Below, in pieces: positions 7,630 to 14,457 of a DNA stretch of 15,606 nt. The position numbers were made by a program, and so were the translations under genes. The DNA is taken from the NCBI GenBank assembly GCA_965661345.1, contig CBFIDK010000021.1, positions 1-15,606 on the forward strand, given 5' to 3'. The first letter of the stretch is position 1. The number at the start of each line of letters is the position of its first letter. Source of the stretch: GCA-2862585 sp965661345 (GTDB taxonomy: Bacteria > Bacteroidota > Bacteroidia > Flavobacteriales > UBA7312). Below the pieces are notes generated by a model that did no database searches, was not told where the DNA came from, and saw only the letters and a list, made by a program, of their open reading frames with translations.

Positions 7630-8192
7630 CCTTTTCTTTTAGCATCTTGAATGATGTATTCTATCCATTTATCTTCTTCAACACTTTGGGGTTGGTAGGG
7701 TGTTTTTAGGTTGTTGTCGTACATTCGAGCTAGGCTCTGCCAGAAGAATGCTTGAAATCCTCCTCGTAAATCCTTGACAATATCGTAGGCGCTTATATTA
7801 GTTTCTCGATAAATTAATTTAGAAAGAATTCGTCCTTCCCATCGACTAAGCTGTTTTAAATCTTCTGCTAATTCTTCCTTTGCCCATTTTTCTACAGCTT
7901 TCATGTAGGCTTTCTTTTTTCTACGTTTGGGAATGCTATCTAAATCGGCAAGTACACTGTCTAATTTTGCAGAAGCCAATTTGGCGTATGGATAAACTTT
8001 TAATGTTTTATATTTTAATCGCCTAAAATACTTTTGATCGTCCTTATTTTTAAAATGAAGAATTTGAATTTCATCAATTTCACTTATGACTAGAGTATCT
8101 TTTTTATCGTAGAACATTTCTTTAATTAAGAAGGTATCTACTTGTGAAAAGCAAACAAAAGGGAAAAGTAATAAGATAACAATTGATTTCAC
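7617..8192 (-). CDS. DUF4294 domain-containing exported protein
   Basis: A 191-residue protein of unknown function that matches the DUF4294 family as I know it from Flavobacteriia. The conserved core is KDLRGGFQAFFWQSLARMYD, followed by LKTPYQP and DKWIEYII. The N-terminus (MKSIVILLLFPFVCFSQ) is a likely signal peptide, so the protein is probably periplasmic or envelope-associated. A basic, Lys/Arg-rich helical stretch (PKRRKKKAYMKAVEKWAKEE) occupies the middle. The start is GTG at 8190-8192; it is chosen because the signal peptide begins exactly there. A full-match -7 element lies only 4 nt upstream. The gene follows rimM by 53 nt on the same strand and may be both co-transcribed with rpsP-rimM and separately expressed. 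Confidence 0.85.
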   Translation of the reverse strand: MKSIVILLLFPFVCFSQVDTFLIKEMFYDKKDTLVISEIDEIQILHFKNKDDQKYFRRLKYKTLKVYPYAKLASAKLDSVLADLDSIPKRRKKKAYMKAVEKWAKEELAEDLKQLSRWEGRILSKLIYRETNISAYDIVKDLRGGFQAFFWQSLARMYDNNLKTPYQPQSVEEDKWIEYIIQDAKRKGLIN

Positions 8193-8196
8193 TACA

Positions 8197-8204
8197 CAAA
8201 GATA
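8197..8204 (-). promoter_or_regulatory. -7 promoter element for the DUF4294 gene
   Basis: On the minus strand the bases read TATCTTTG, a full match to TAnnTTTG. Its last base is separated from the GTG start by 4 nt, so an initiation point at the usual distance would fall at or next to the start codon. No -33 element is recognised. Confidence 0.45.
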
Positions 8205-8245
8205 TAGTAATGAAACATGGAAAGTGATAAAATTATTTTGTGAAG

Positions 8246-8761
8246 CTACAAATACAGATCAATAAGACCGTCTGGCGTTTCTAGAGTTAGAAGTTTATTT
8301 TCTTTATCTATGGAATGAATATAAGGCTCAGCAATGGGAATGAGTATCTCCTTTCCCTCAAAATCAATTACAAACAGATGTTGGCCGCTATTGTCCTGGA
8401 TATTTGTGATTTTACCAAGATTGCCATGTTTTAAATCGCTAACAGAAAAGTTAATTAATCCGATAAAGGGGTTTTGATCTTCAGGAAGAAATTCTAATGG
8501 CAAGTACGTTTCTTTGTTGATGAGTGTTGTGGCTTCCTCATCGGTATTGATGTCTTCAAATTTCACTAGGGCTATGCCGTTGTTTTTGAAACGGAAGGAG
8601 CTAATAAAGAAAGGAACTAAGTTACCATTTAAATAAATAAATAAGTGACTTAGTTCCTTAAATTCTGGAGATGAACTCACATCTAAATGGATGTTTACTT
8701 CACCTTTATATCCGTGTTTTCGACTGATTTTGCCAAGAAAGAAACAATCTTCCTTTTTCAT
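8246..8761 (-). CDS. rimM: Ribosome maturation factor RimM
   Basis: RimM binds the head of the 30S subunit and helps late 16S rRNA folding and assembly. The protein has 171 residues, normal for the family. The N-terminal RimM domain contains FLGKISRKHGYKGEVNIHL (8-26); the C-terminal PRC-barrel-like half contains GNLGKITNIQDNSGQHLFVI (113-132) and ILIPIAEPYIHSIDKENK (139-156), ending in DGLIDLYL. The start is the ATG at 8759-8761, 7 nt after the rpsP stop. The same frame stays open for another 261 nt through the rpsP repeat region, but that translation is a basic Leu/Lys/His low-complexity read and is not part of RimM. The rpsP-rimM order is a classical arrangement; trmD and rplS, which follow in many bacteria, are absent here. 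Confidence 0.94.
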   Translation of the reverse strand: MKKEDCFFLGKISRKHGYKGEVNIHLDVSSSPEFKELSHLFIYLNGNLVPFFISSFRFKNNGIALVKFEDINTDEEATTLINKETYLPLEFLPEDQNPFIGLINFSVSDLKHGNLGKITNIQDNSGQHLFVIDFEGKEILIPIAEPYIHSIDKENKLLTLETPDGLIDLYL

Positions 8762-8768
8762 AATCTGT

Positions 8769-9503
8769 TTACTCAGCAGAATTTTCTTTCTTTTCTTCCT
8801 CAGTAGCAGGTGCTTCTTCAGCAGCAGGTGCTTCCTCAGCAACAGGTGCTTCCTCAGCAACAGGTGCTTCTTCAGCAGCAGGTGCTTCCTCAGCAACAGG
8901 TGCTTCCTCAGCAACAGGTGCTTCTTCAGCCGCAGGTGCTTCCTCAGCAACAGGCGCTTCTTCAGCCGCAGGTGCTTCTTCAGCAACAGGTGCTTCTTCA
9001 GCAACAGGTGCTTCTTCAGCAACCGCTTCTACTTCTTCAGCAAGTTCAGCACTAGCATTTGCTAAATCCTGAGCTCTTTTCTCGTTTATTTCTTTTTCAG
9101 CTGCAATTCTATCAGCTTGTTCTTTTTGCTTAGCCTTAGATAATCCGTCAATTTTTGAACTTATTTTATCTTCTTTATCAGCTAACCAAGCTTCAAAACG
9201 TTTTTCCGCTTCTTCCTCAGAAAATGCGCCTTTAGCAACTCCACCAAGAAGGTGTTTCTTCATCATTACTCCTTTATATTTTAGCAATGCTAAAGTAGTA
9301 TTAGTTGGTTGAGCACCTTTCATTACCCAATCAAGCGCACTATCAAAGTTTATCTCAATAGTAGCTGGATTTGTGTTAGGATTGTACTGACCTAAATTCT
9401 CGATGAATTTACCGTCTCTTTTTGCACGGCTATCAGCAACAACAATTTTGAAAATTGGCTTTGATTTTTTACCGAGTCTTTGTAATCTAATTTTTGTAGG
9501 CAT
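8769..9503 (-). CDS. rpsP: 30S ribosomal protein S16 with long repetitive C-terminal tail
   Basis: Core component of the small ribosomal subunit needed for its assembly. Residues 1 to about 85 are the S16 domain: MPTKIRLQRLGKKSKPIFKI at the start, VVADSRAKRDGKFIENLGQY (21-40), then PATIEINFDSALDWVMKGAQPTNT. Residues about 95-160 are a charged helical stretch (EEEAEKRFEAWLADKE, then a Lys/Glu/Ala region) that is probably coiled. Residues 162-233 are 12 copies of AEEAP(V/A), followed by TEEEKKENSAE. At 244 residues it is about three times the size of E. coli S16; extended acidic tails are usual in Bacteroidota, but such a regular repeat is notable. It is the first gene of the rpsP-rimM pair and is divergent from dnaE. 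The start ATG fits the conserved MPTKIRLQR N-terminus. Confidence 0.97.
   Translation of the reverse strand: MPTKIRLQRLGKKSKPIFKIVVADSRAKRDGKFIENLGQYNPNTNPATIEINFDSALDWVMKGAQPTNTTLALLKYKGVMMKKHLLGGVAKGAFSEEEAEKRFEAWLADKEDKISSKIDGLSKAKQKEQADRIAAEKEINEKRAQDLANASAELAEEVEAVAEEAPVAEEAPVAEEAPAAEEAPVAEEAPAAEEAPVAEEAPVAEEAPAAEEAPVAEEAPVAEEAPAAEEAPATEEEKKENSAE
8805..9020 (-). repeat. 18-bp tandem repeat, 12 copies, inside rpsP
   Basis: Twelve in-frame 18-bp units encode AEEAPV or AEEAPA (plus-strand form GGTGCTTC[C/T]TCAGCAACA or a variant ending GCAGCA or GCCGCA). On the coding strand the last residue of each unit runs V V A V A V V A V V A A, so part of the array repeats as three-unit (54-bp) blocks. 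Copies differ by only a few synonymous or V/A changes, indicating recent expansion by slippage or unequal exchange. No spacers separate the units. Confidence 0.95.
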
Positions 9504-9553
9504 AATTTTTCAGTTTAACTATCTCTGTAGTATCTGGTTAATAATTAGGGGCG

Positions 9554-9561
9554 CAAATATG
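9554..9561 (-). promoter_or_regulatory. Candidate -7 element for rpsP-rimM
   Basis: On the minus strand the bases read CATATTTG followed by CG, matching 7 of 8 positions of TAnnTTTG, in the 169-bp divergent spacer between rpsP and dnaE. It lies 50 nt before the rpsP ATG. A -33 TTG is not obvious at the expected distance. Confidence 0.45.
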
Positions 9562-9604
9562 CAATTATTTCTTTGAAATAGAAAGAAAAACTAAATTTTA
9601 ATAC

Positions 9605-9613
9605 TTATCAACA
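9605..9613 (+). promoter_or_regulatory. DnaA-box-like 9-mer upstream of dnaE
   Basis: TTATCAACA differs at one position from the DnaA box consensus TTATCCACA. It is a single site in the rpsP-dnaE spacer, 59 nt before the dnaE start. A single near-match is easily expected by chance in AT-rich DNA, so function is unproven. Confidence 0.2.
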
Positions 9614-9639
9614 ATGGCTATTAATATGGGCTTAATTTT

Positions 9640-9647
9640 TACTTTTA
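9640..9647 (+). promoter_or_regulatory. Candidate -7 element for dnaE
   Basis: TACTTTTA matches 7 of 8 positions of TAnnTTTG and lies 25 nt before the dnaE GTG. No convincing -33 TTG is present. Confidence 0.3.
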
Positions 9648-9672
9648 CAATACATAAAATCAAACAGACAAC

Positions 9673-12600
9673 GTGTACTTAATTTTTGATACTGAAACGA
9701 CAGGTTTACCTAGAAGCTGGAAGGCACCAATTACTGATGTAGAAAACTGGCCAAGATGCGTTCAAATTGCTTGGCAGCTTTACGATGAAATGGGTGTATT
9801 GATTGAGCAAAAGGATTTTCTTATTCGTCCAGATGGTTTTGATGTGCCCTATGAAGTTGAGAAAATTCATGGGATTTCTACAGCATTAGCCTTACAAAAA
9901 GGTCATGATATAGCGGAGGTCATCGCAGAATTTAAAAGTGCAATTGAAAAAACCTCCTTTTTAGTAGGGCAAAATGTGGGTTTTGATGTCAATGTTTGGG
10001 GATGTGAATTTCATAGATTTGAAGAAGACTTAGAATGGACAAAATTTAAAGTATTAGATACTTGTACTGAAAAAACTGCCGAACTATGCCAATTGCCTGG
10101 TGGTAGAGGGGGTAAATTCAAATTGCCTAATCTTACAGAATTACATCAGTATTTGTTCCAAGAGTCTTTTGGAGAAGCGCATAACGCTACTGCCGATGTT
10201 GAAGCCACAAGCCGTTGCTTTTTAGAACTGCTTAGAAAAGAGCATTATTCCTTAAAAGAATTACAACAAAGTGGATCTTATTTTGCCGACTTTCAAACAG
10301 CTAATCCATCGACTATACAACCCTTAGGTCTAAAGCACCTTAACTTAAAGGAAGAGAGCGCAAAACTTGTTCAGATTGAGGCGAAAGAGCCGCAAATTAA
10401 TACCCATACAGACGTTGATTTAAGTACGTCATCCTTTGCTCATTTACATAACCATACCCAATTTTCTGTCTTAGAATCAACTACCAAGATTCAATCCATG
10501 ATTGATAGAGCGGTAGAGTTTAATATGCCAGCTGTTGCCATTACGGATTATGCCAACTTGTACGGTGCATTTCATTTTGTAGACGCTATACACAAACACC
10601 CTTCAAACAAAGAAATACTCGAGTATAATAAGGCTGTTGATAATGGGGATGAAGGTGGTCCAAAAAAAGATTTAGCCATTAAGGGCATAGTCGGATGCGA
10701 ACTGTCTGTTTGTCGAAACCACGCCGATAAAGACAACAAAGACAACGGTAAAGCCATGGTTTTTTTGGCCAAAACAAAAGAAGGGTATCACAACTTATCA
10801 AAGATGAGTTCTCTGGCGTTCACCGATGGGTTTTATTATGTTCCTAGAATTGATAAGGAGATTGTTAAAACTTACAAAAAAGACCTGATAGTTTTGAGTG
10901 GTGGCATAAATGGTGAGATTGCCGATTTAATTTTGTCAGTAGGAGAAAAGCAAGCTGAAGAATCAATAGCATGGTGGAAAAATCAATTTGGCGATGACTT
11001 TTATATAGAGTTAGTACGACATGGTATAGAAGAAGATAAACGACTTAATGATACACTTATCCGCCTGGCTAAAAAGCATAATGTAAAGTTAGTTGCGGCT
11101 AATAATTCACACTATCTAAATAAAGAAGACGCCAATGCTCACGATATTTTACTGTGTGTAAAAGACGCCGAATTACAATCGACACCAATTGGTAGAGGCA
11201 GAGGATTTAGATACGGATTTCCTAACGACGAATATTATTTCAAATCCCAAGAGGAAATGAAAACGCTCTTCAAAGATATTCCTGAAGCCATTTCGAATAT
11301 CGCTGAAGTTATTTCTAAAGTAGAAAGTTACCAACTCAAAAGAGATGTTTTACTTCCAGCTTTTGATATTCCCAAAGAATTTATTGTGAAAGAAGATGAG
11401 GAAGATGGCGGTAAAAGGGGAGAAAACGCTTATCTCAGGCATTTGTCTTATGAGGGCGCAAAAGAAAGGTATCCAGAAATTACCGATGAAATTAAAGATC
11501 GGCTTGATTTTGAACTTGAAACCATTGCCAAAACAGGTTACCCAGGTTATTTTTTGATTGTTCAGGATTTTACCAGACAAGCCAGAAAGATGGGTGTTTC
11601 GGTTGGTCCAGGAAGAGGTTCAGCGGCGGGTTCAGCGGTGGCATACTGTGTAGGAATTACTAATGTTGACCCAATTAAGTACGATTTACTATTTGAGCGA
11701 TTTTTAAATCCAGATAGGGTTTCATTGCCAGATATTGATATTGATTTTGACGATGAAGGAAGAAATAAAATTATTGATTGGGTAGTAAACAAATACGGTC
11801 AAAATCAGGTGGCTCAGATAATCACTTACGGTACAATGGCTGCCAAGTCTTCTCTTAGAGACACAGCTAGAGTATTGGATTTACCATTGTCTGAAGCTAA
11901 CGGTTTGACTAAGAAAATGCCTGATATAAAATTGAATAAACTCTTCAATTTTGATGACAACGAGCTTAAAGAAAAGTTAAATGGTGAGCAGTTCAAAATG
12001 GCTCAAGAATTTAAACAATTAGCTGATGGCGATGATTTACAATCAAAAACCATTAAGCAAGCCACTATTCTTGAGGGCTCACTAAGAAATATCGGTTTGC
12101 ATGCCTGCGGGGTCATTATTACACCCGATGATATTTCAAAATTTATTCCAGTTCGTAAGGCTAAAGATACCGAGCTTCTGGTCACACAATTTGATAACAG
12201 CGTTGTAGAATCTGCCGGAATGTTGAAGATGGATTTCTTAGGCTTAAAAAACCTTACTATCATCAAGGATTGCTGCAAGATCATCAAACACATTCACAAC
12301 AAAGAGATTGACCCAGATAAAATACCACTAGATGATGAATTAACCTATCAACTGTTTCAAAGAGGAGAGACCAACGGTATTTTTCAGTTTGAATCACCAG
12401 GTATGCAAAAAAACCTCAAAGCACTTAAGCCCGATAAATTTGATGACTTAATTGCAATGAATGCCCTTTACAGGCCAGGTCCGATGGAGTATATCCCTAA
12501 TTTCATTGCAAGAAAGCACGGTAAAGAAGACATCATATACGATTTACCAGAAATGTCCGAAATTCTGTCCGATACCTATGGAATTACGGTTTATCAAGAG

Positions 12601-14037
12601 CAAGTGATGCTTTTGTCTCAGGAGTTGGCCGGTTTCTCAAAGGGTGATGCAGATGTGCTACGAAAAGCCATGGGTAAAAAAATATTTGCCTTACTAGAAA
12701 AGCTGAAGCCAAAATTTTTAGAAGGTTGTAACGAAAGGGGACACGATGTAGAAATTGCCGAAAAAATATGGGGCGATTGGGAAGCGTTTGCGGCTTATGC
12801 GTTTAACAAGTCACATTCTACTTGCTATGCATTAATTGCATTTCAAACGGCCTATTTAAAAGCCCATTATCCCGCTGAATACATGGCGGCATACTTAACC
12901 CATAACATGAACGATATAAAGAAAGTTACTTTTTATATGGAAGAGTGTAAACGAATGGGTATTAAGGTGTTAGGACCAGATGTAAACGAGAGTTTTTACA
13001 AGTTTGCTGTAAACAAAAAAGGTGAAATCAGGTTCGGCTTGGGTGCCGTTAAAGGAGTTGGAGAAGGTGCCGTCGAAACCATTGTAAATGAGCGGCAAGA
13101 AAACGGAAATTACCAATCTATATTTGATTTGAGTAAACGTATTGACTTAAGAGCAGCTAACAAACGTGCTTTTGAAAGCTTGGTGTATGCAGGAGGTTTT
13201 GACAGTTTTGGACACAAACGTTCCACTTACTTTTACGACGATGGTACAGGCTCTATTTTCTTAGAACGCGTCATGAAATATGGCCATAAATTTCAAGAAA
13301 ATTTAGATTCTGCCCAGGTGTCTTTATTTGGAGAATTTTCCGAAGACGTTTTGTTAGAACCTAAAGTTCCAGATGTTGAGCCGTGGAGTACATTGGAGAT
13401 GCTTAACAAAGAGAAAGAAGTTGTGGGTTTTTATATTTCTGGACATCCTTTGGATGATTACAGACTAGAGATGGAAAGTTTCTGCAACTTTAATATTTCT
13501 GAGATTAAAGACTTTACTGCTGTTAAGGGTAGAGATATTCAAATTGCTGGAATGGTGGCCCAAGTTGAGCACCGATTTACCAAAGGAGGTAAGCCCTTTG
13601 GTACAATTTCTCTTGAAGATTACCACGATCAAATTACTTTTTTCTTATTTGGTGATGATTATCCAAAATTCAAGGCTTACATGACTGAAGGTTGGTTTGT
13701 TCATGCCCAATGTAGAGTTCAAGAACGTAAGTGGAGCAAAGACAATGAACTTGAAATAAAATTGATAAGTCTTGAACTTCTTTCAGAAATAAAGGAAAAA
13801 GCCATTCGTTCGGTAAACGTAAGTATTGAATTGGAAGATTTAAGCAGCGATATCATCAATAGTATTCAAGCATTAGCCGAAGACAATGTTGGCAAACACA
13901 ATCTTAAAATAATAGTCAATGATTCTTCAGAAGGGTATGCTGTTTCTTTACGTTCGAAGAAATTTAAAATAAATCTCAATGAGGACTTTATTATGGGCTT
14001 AAAACAAATTCCAATGTTGGAAATTCAAGTCAATTAA
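9673..14037 (+). CDS. dnaE: DNA polymerase III alpha subunit with fused N-terminal DEDDh exonuclease
   Basis: Replicative C-family DNA polymerase, 1454 residues against 1160 for E. coli DnaE. The extra length is an N-terminal DnaQ-like 3'-5' exonuclease (about 1-190): DTET with D6 and E8, NVGFD with D105, and HNATAD with H170 and D175. A linker leads to the PHP domain (about 255-560), starting FAHLHNHTQFS. The polymerase domain has GPGRGSAAGS (645-654), catalytic PDIDIDFDD (686-694) with D687, D689 and D691, and LKMDFLGLKN with D854. GLGAVKGVGEGA (1122-1133) is a helix-hairpin-helix, QVSLFG (1215-1220) fits the internal clamp-binding motif, and an OB fold spans about 1286-1370. The start is GTG at 9673 because the exonuclease begins MYLIFDTETTGLP there. 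The N-terminal fusion is a known trait of Bacteroidota DnaE. It is divergent from rpsP and followed by trxA 55 nt downstream. Confidence 0.97.
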   Translation: MYLIFDTETTGLPRSWKAPITDVENWPRCVQIAWQLYDEMGVLIEQKDFLIRPDGFDVPYEVEKIHGISTALALQKGHDIAEVIAEFKSAIEKTSFLVGQNVGFDVNVWGCEFHRFEEDLEWTKFKVLDTCTEKTAELCQLPGGRGGKFKLPNLTELHQYLFQESFGEAHNATADVEATSRCFLELLRKEHYSLKELQQSGSYFADFQTANPSTIQPLGLKHLNLKEESAKLVQIEAKEPQINTHTDVDLSTSSFAHLHNHTQFSVLESTTKIQSMIDRAVEFNMPAVAITDYANLYGAFHFVDAIHKHPSNKEILEYNKAVDNGDEGGPKKDLAIKGIVGCELSVCRNHADKDNKDNGKAMVFLAKTKEGYHNLSKMSSLAFTDGFYYVPRIDKEIVKTYKKDLIVLSGGINGEIADLILSVGEKQAEESIAWWKNQFGDDFYIELVRHGIEEDKRLNDTLIRLAKKHNVKLVAANNSHYLNKEDANAHDILLCVKDAELQSTPIGRGRGFRYGFPNDEYYFKSQEEMKTLFKDIPEAISNIAEVISKVESYQLKRDVLLPAFDIPKEFIVKEDEEDGGKRGENAYLRHLSYEGAKERYPEITDEIKDRLDFELETIAKTGYPGYFLIVQDFTRQARKMGVSVGPGRGSAAGSAVAYCVGITNVDPIKYDLLFERFLNPDRVSLPDIDIDFDDEGRNKIIDWVVNKYGQNQVAQIITYGTMAAKSSLRDTARVLDLPLSEANGLTKKMPDIKLNKLFNFDDNELKEKLNGEQFKMAQEFKQLADGDDLQSKTIKQATILEGSLRNIGLHACGVIITPDDISKFIPVRKAKDTELLVTQFDNSVVESAGMLKMDFLGLKNLTIIKDCCKIIKHIHNKEIDPDKIPLDDELTYQLFQRGETNGIFQFESPGMQKNLKALKPDKFDDLIAMNALYRPGPMEYIPNFIARKHGKEDIIYDLPEMSEILSDTYGITVYQEQVMLLSQELAGFSKGDADVLRKAMGKKIFALLEKLKPKFLEGCNERGHDVEIAEKIWGDWEAFAAYAFNKSHSTCYALIAFQTAYLKAHYPAEYMAAYLTHNMNDIKKVTFYMEECKRMGIKVLGPDVNESFYKFAVNKKGEIRFGLGAVKGVGEGAVETIVNERQENGNYQSIFDLSKRIDLRAANKRAFESLVYAGGFDSFGHKRSTYFYDDGTGSIFLERVMKYGHKFQENLDSAQVSLFGEFSEDVLLEPKVPDVEPWSTLEMLNKEKEVVGFYISGHPLDDYRLEMESFCNFNISEIKDFTAVKGRDIQIAGMVAQVEHRFTKGGKPFGTISLEDYHDQITFFLFGDDYPKFKAYMTEGWFVHAQCRVQERKWSKDNELEIKLISLELLSEIKEKAIRSVNVSIELEDLSSDIINSIQALAEDNVGKHNLKIIVNDSSEGYAVSLRSKKFKINLNEDFIMGLKQIPMLEIQVN

Positions 14038-14050
14038 TTGTGTAATTTTG
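14017..14050 (+). promoter_or_regulatory. Promoter for trxA overlapping the dnaE 3' end
   Basis: A -33 TTG (14017-14019) and a full-match -7 TAATTTTG (14043-14050) are separated by 23 nt. The upstream half lies inside dnaE. The predicted leader before the ATG at 14093 is roughly 35 nt. Confidence 0.6.
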
Positions 14051-14092
14051 TAGACGAAATAATTCAAATTAAGTAATAAAACAAAAGCGAAA

Positions 14093-14410
14093 ATGGCATT
14101 AGAAATCACTGACAAAAATTTTAAAGAAGTAGTATTAGATTCAGACATACCAGTATTAGTTGACTTTTGGGCAACATGGTGTGGTCCTTGTCGAATGGTA
14201 GGTCCAATTGTTGACGAATTATCAAACGACTATGAAGGAAGAGCAGTAGTAGGAAAGGTCAATGTTGACGATAACTCTGCAGTACCATCTGAATATGGAA
14301 TAAGAAACATTCCTGCACTTTTAATCTTCAAAAACGGTGAGATAGTTGATAAAGTAATTGGTGCCGTTCCAAAAAGTGTTTTAGCTGAAAAATTAGACGC
14401 TCAGCTCTAA
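14093..14410 (+). CDS. trxA: Thioredoxin
   Basis: Small cytoplasmic disulfide reductase that donates electrons to ribonucleotide reductase, peroxiredoxins and other partners, recycled by thioredoxin reductase. The 105-residue length is typical. The redox motif WCGPC gives C30 and C33 within VDFWATWCGPC, D24 is the buried acidic residue, and the cis-proline loop is RNIPALLIF with P74. The residue after the cis-proline is Ala rather than the more usual Thr. No signal peptide is present. It has its own promoter at the dnaE end and an intrinsic terminator 17 nt after the stop, so it can form a single-gene unit. Confidence 0.96.
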   Translation: MALEITDKNFKEVVLDSDIPVLVDFWATWCGPCRMVGPIVDELSNDYEGRAVVGKVNVDDNSAVPSEYGIRNIPALLIFKNGEIVDKVIGAVPKSVLAEKLDAQL

Positions 14411-14426
14411 ACTAATTTAGAAAGAT

Positions 14427-14454
14427 AAAAAAGGGCTTCATGCCCTTTTTTTTT
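14427..14454 (+). terminator. Intrinsic terminator after trxA
   Basis: AAAAAAGGGC pairs with GCCCTTTTTT (10 bp, GGGC/GCCC core) around a TTCAT loop, and the T-run ends at 14454. The next gene's ATG begins 4 nt later at 14458. Confidence 0.92.
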
Positions 14455-14457
14455 GAG

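Noticed and set aside
8805..9020. CRISPR-like array
   Set aside because: Units are directly adjacent 18-mers without spacers and are in frame within rpsP; no cas genes are nearby.
8762..9022. Leu/Lys/His-rich N-terminal extension of RimM (longest frame start)
   Set aside because: It is the +1 reading of the rpsP repeat; RimM homology begins at the ATG at 8761, and rpsP is clearly the coding frame there.
8691..9065. Plus-strand open frames rich in Cys/Phe/Ser/Arg or Leu/Gln over the repeat
   Set aside because: They are shadows of the 18-bp repeat in rpsP, have no homology-like features and no promoter.
14440..14457. Upstream ATG for the DUF58 protein
   Set aside because: It lies inside the trxA terminator hairpin and adds only MPFFFE, encoded by the T-run; family similarity begins after the ATG at 14458.
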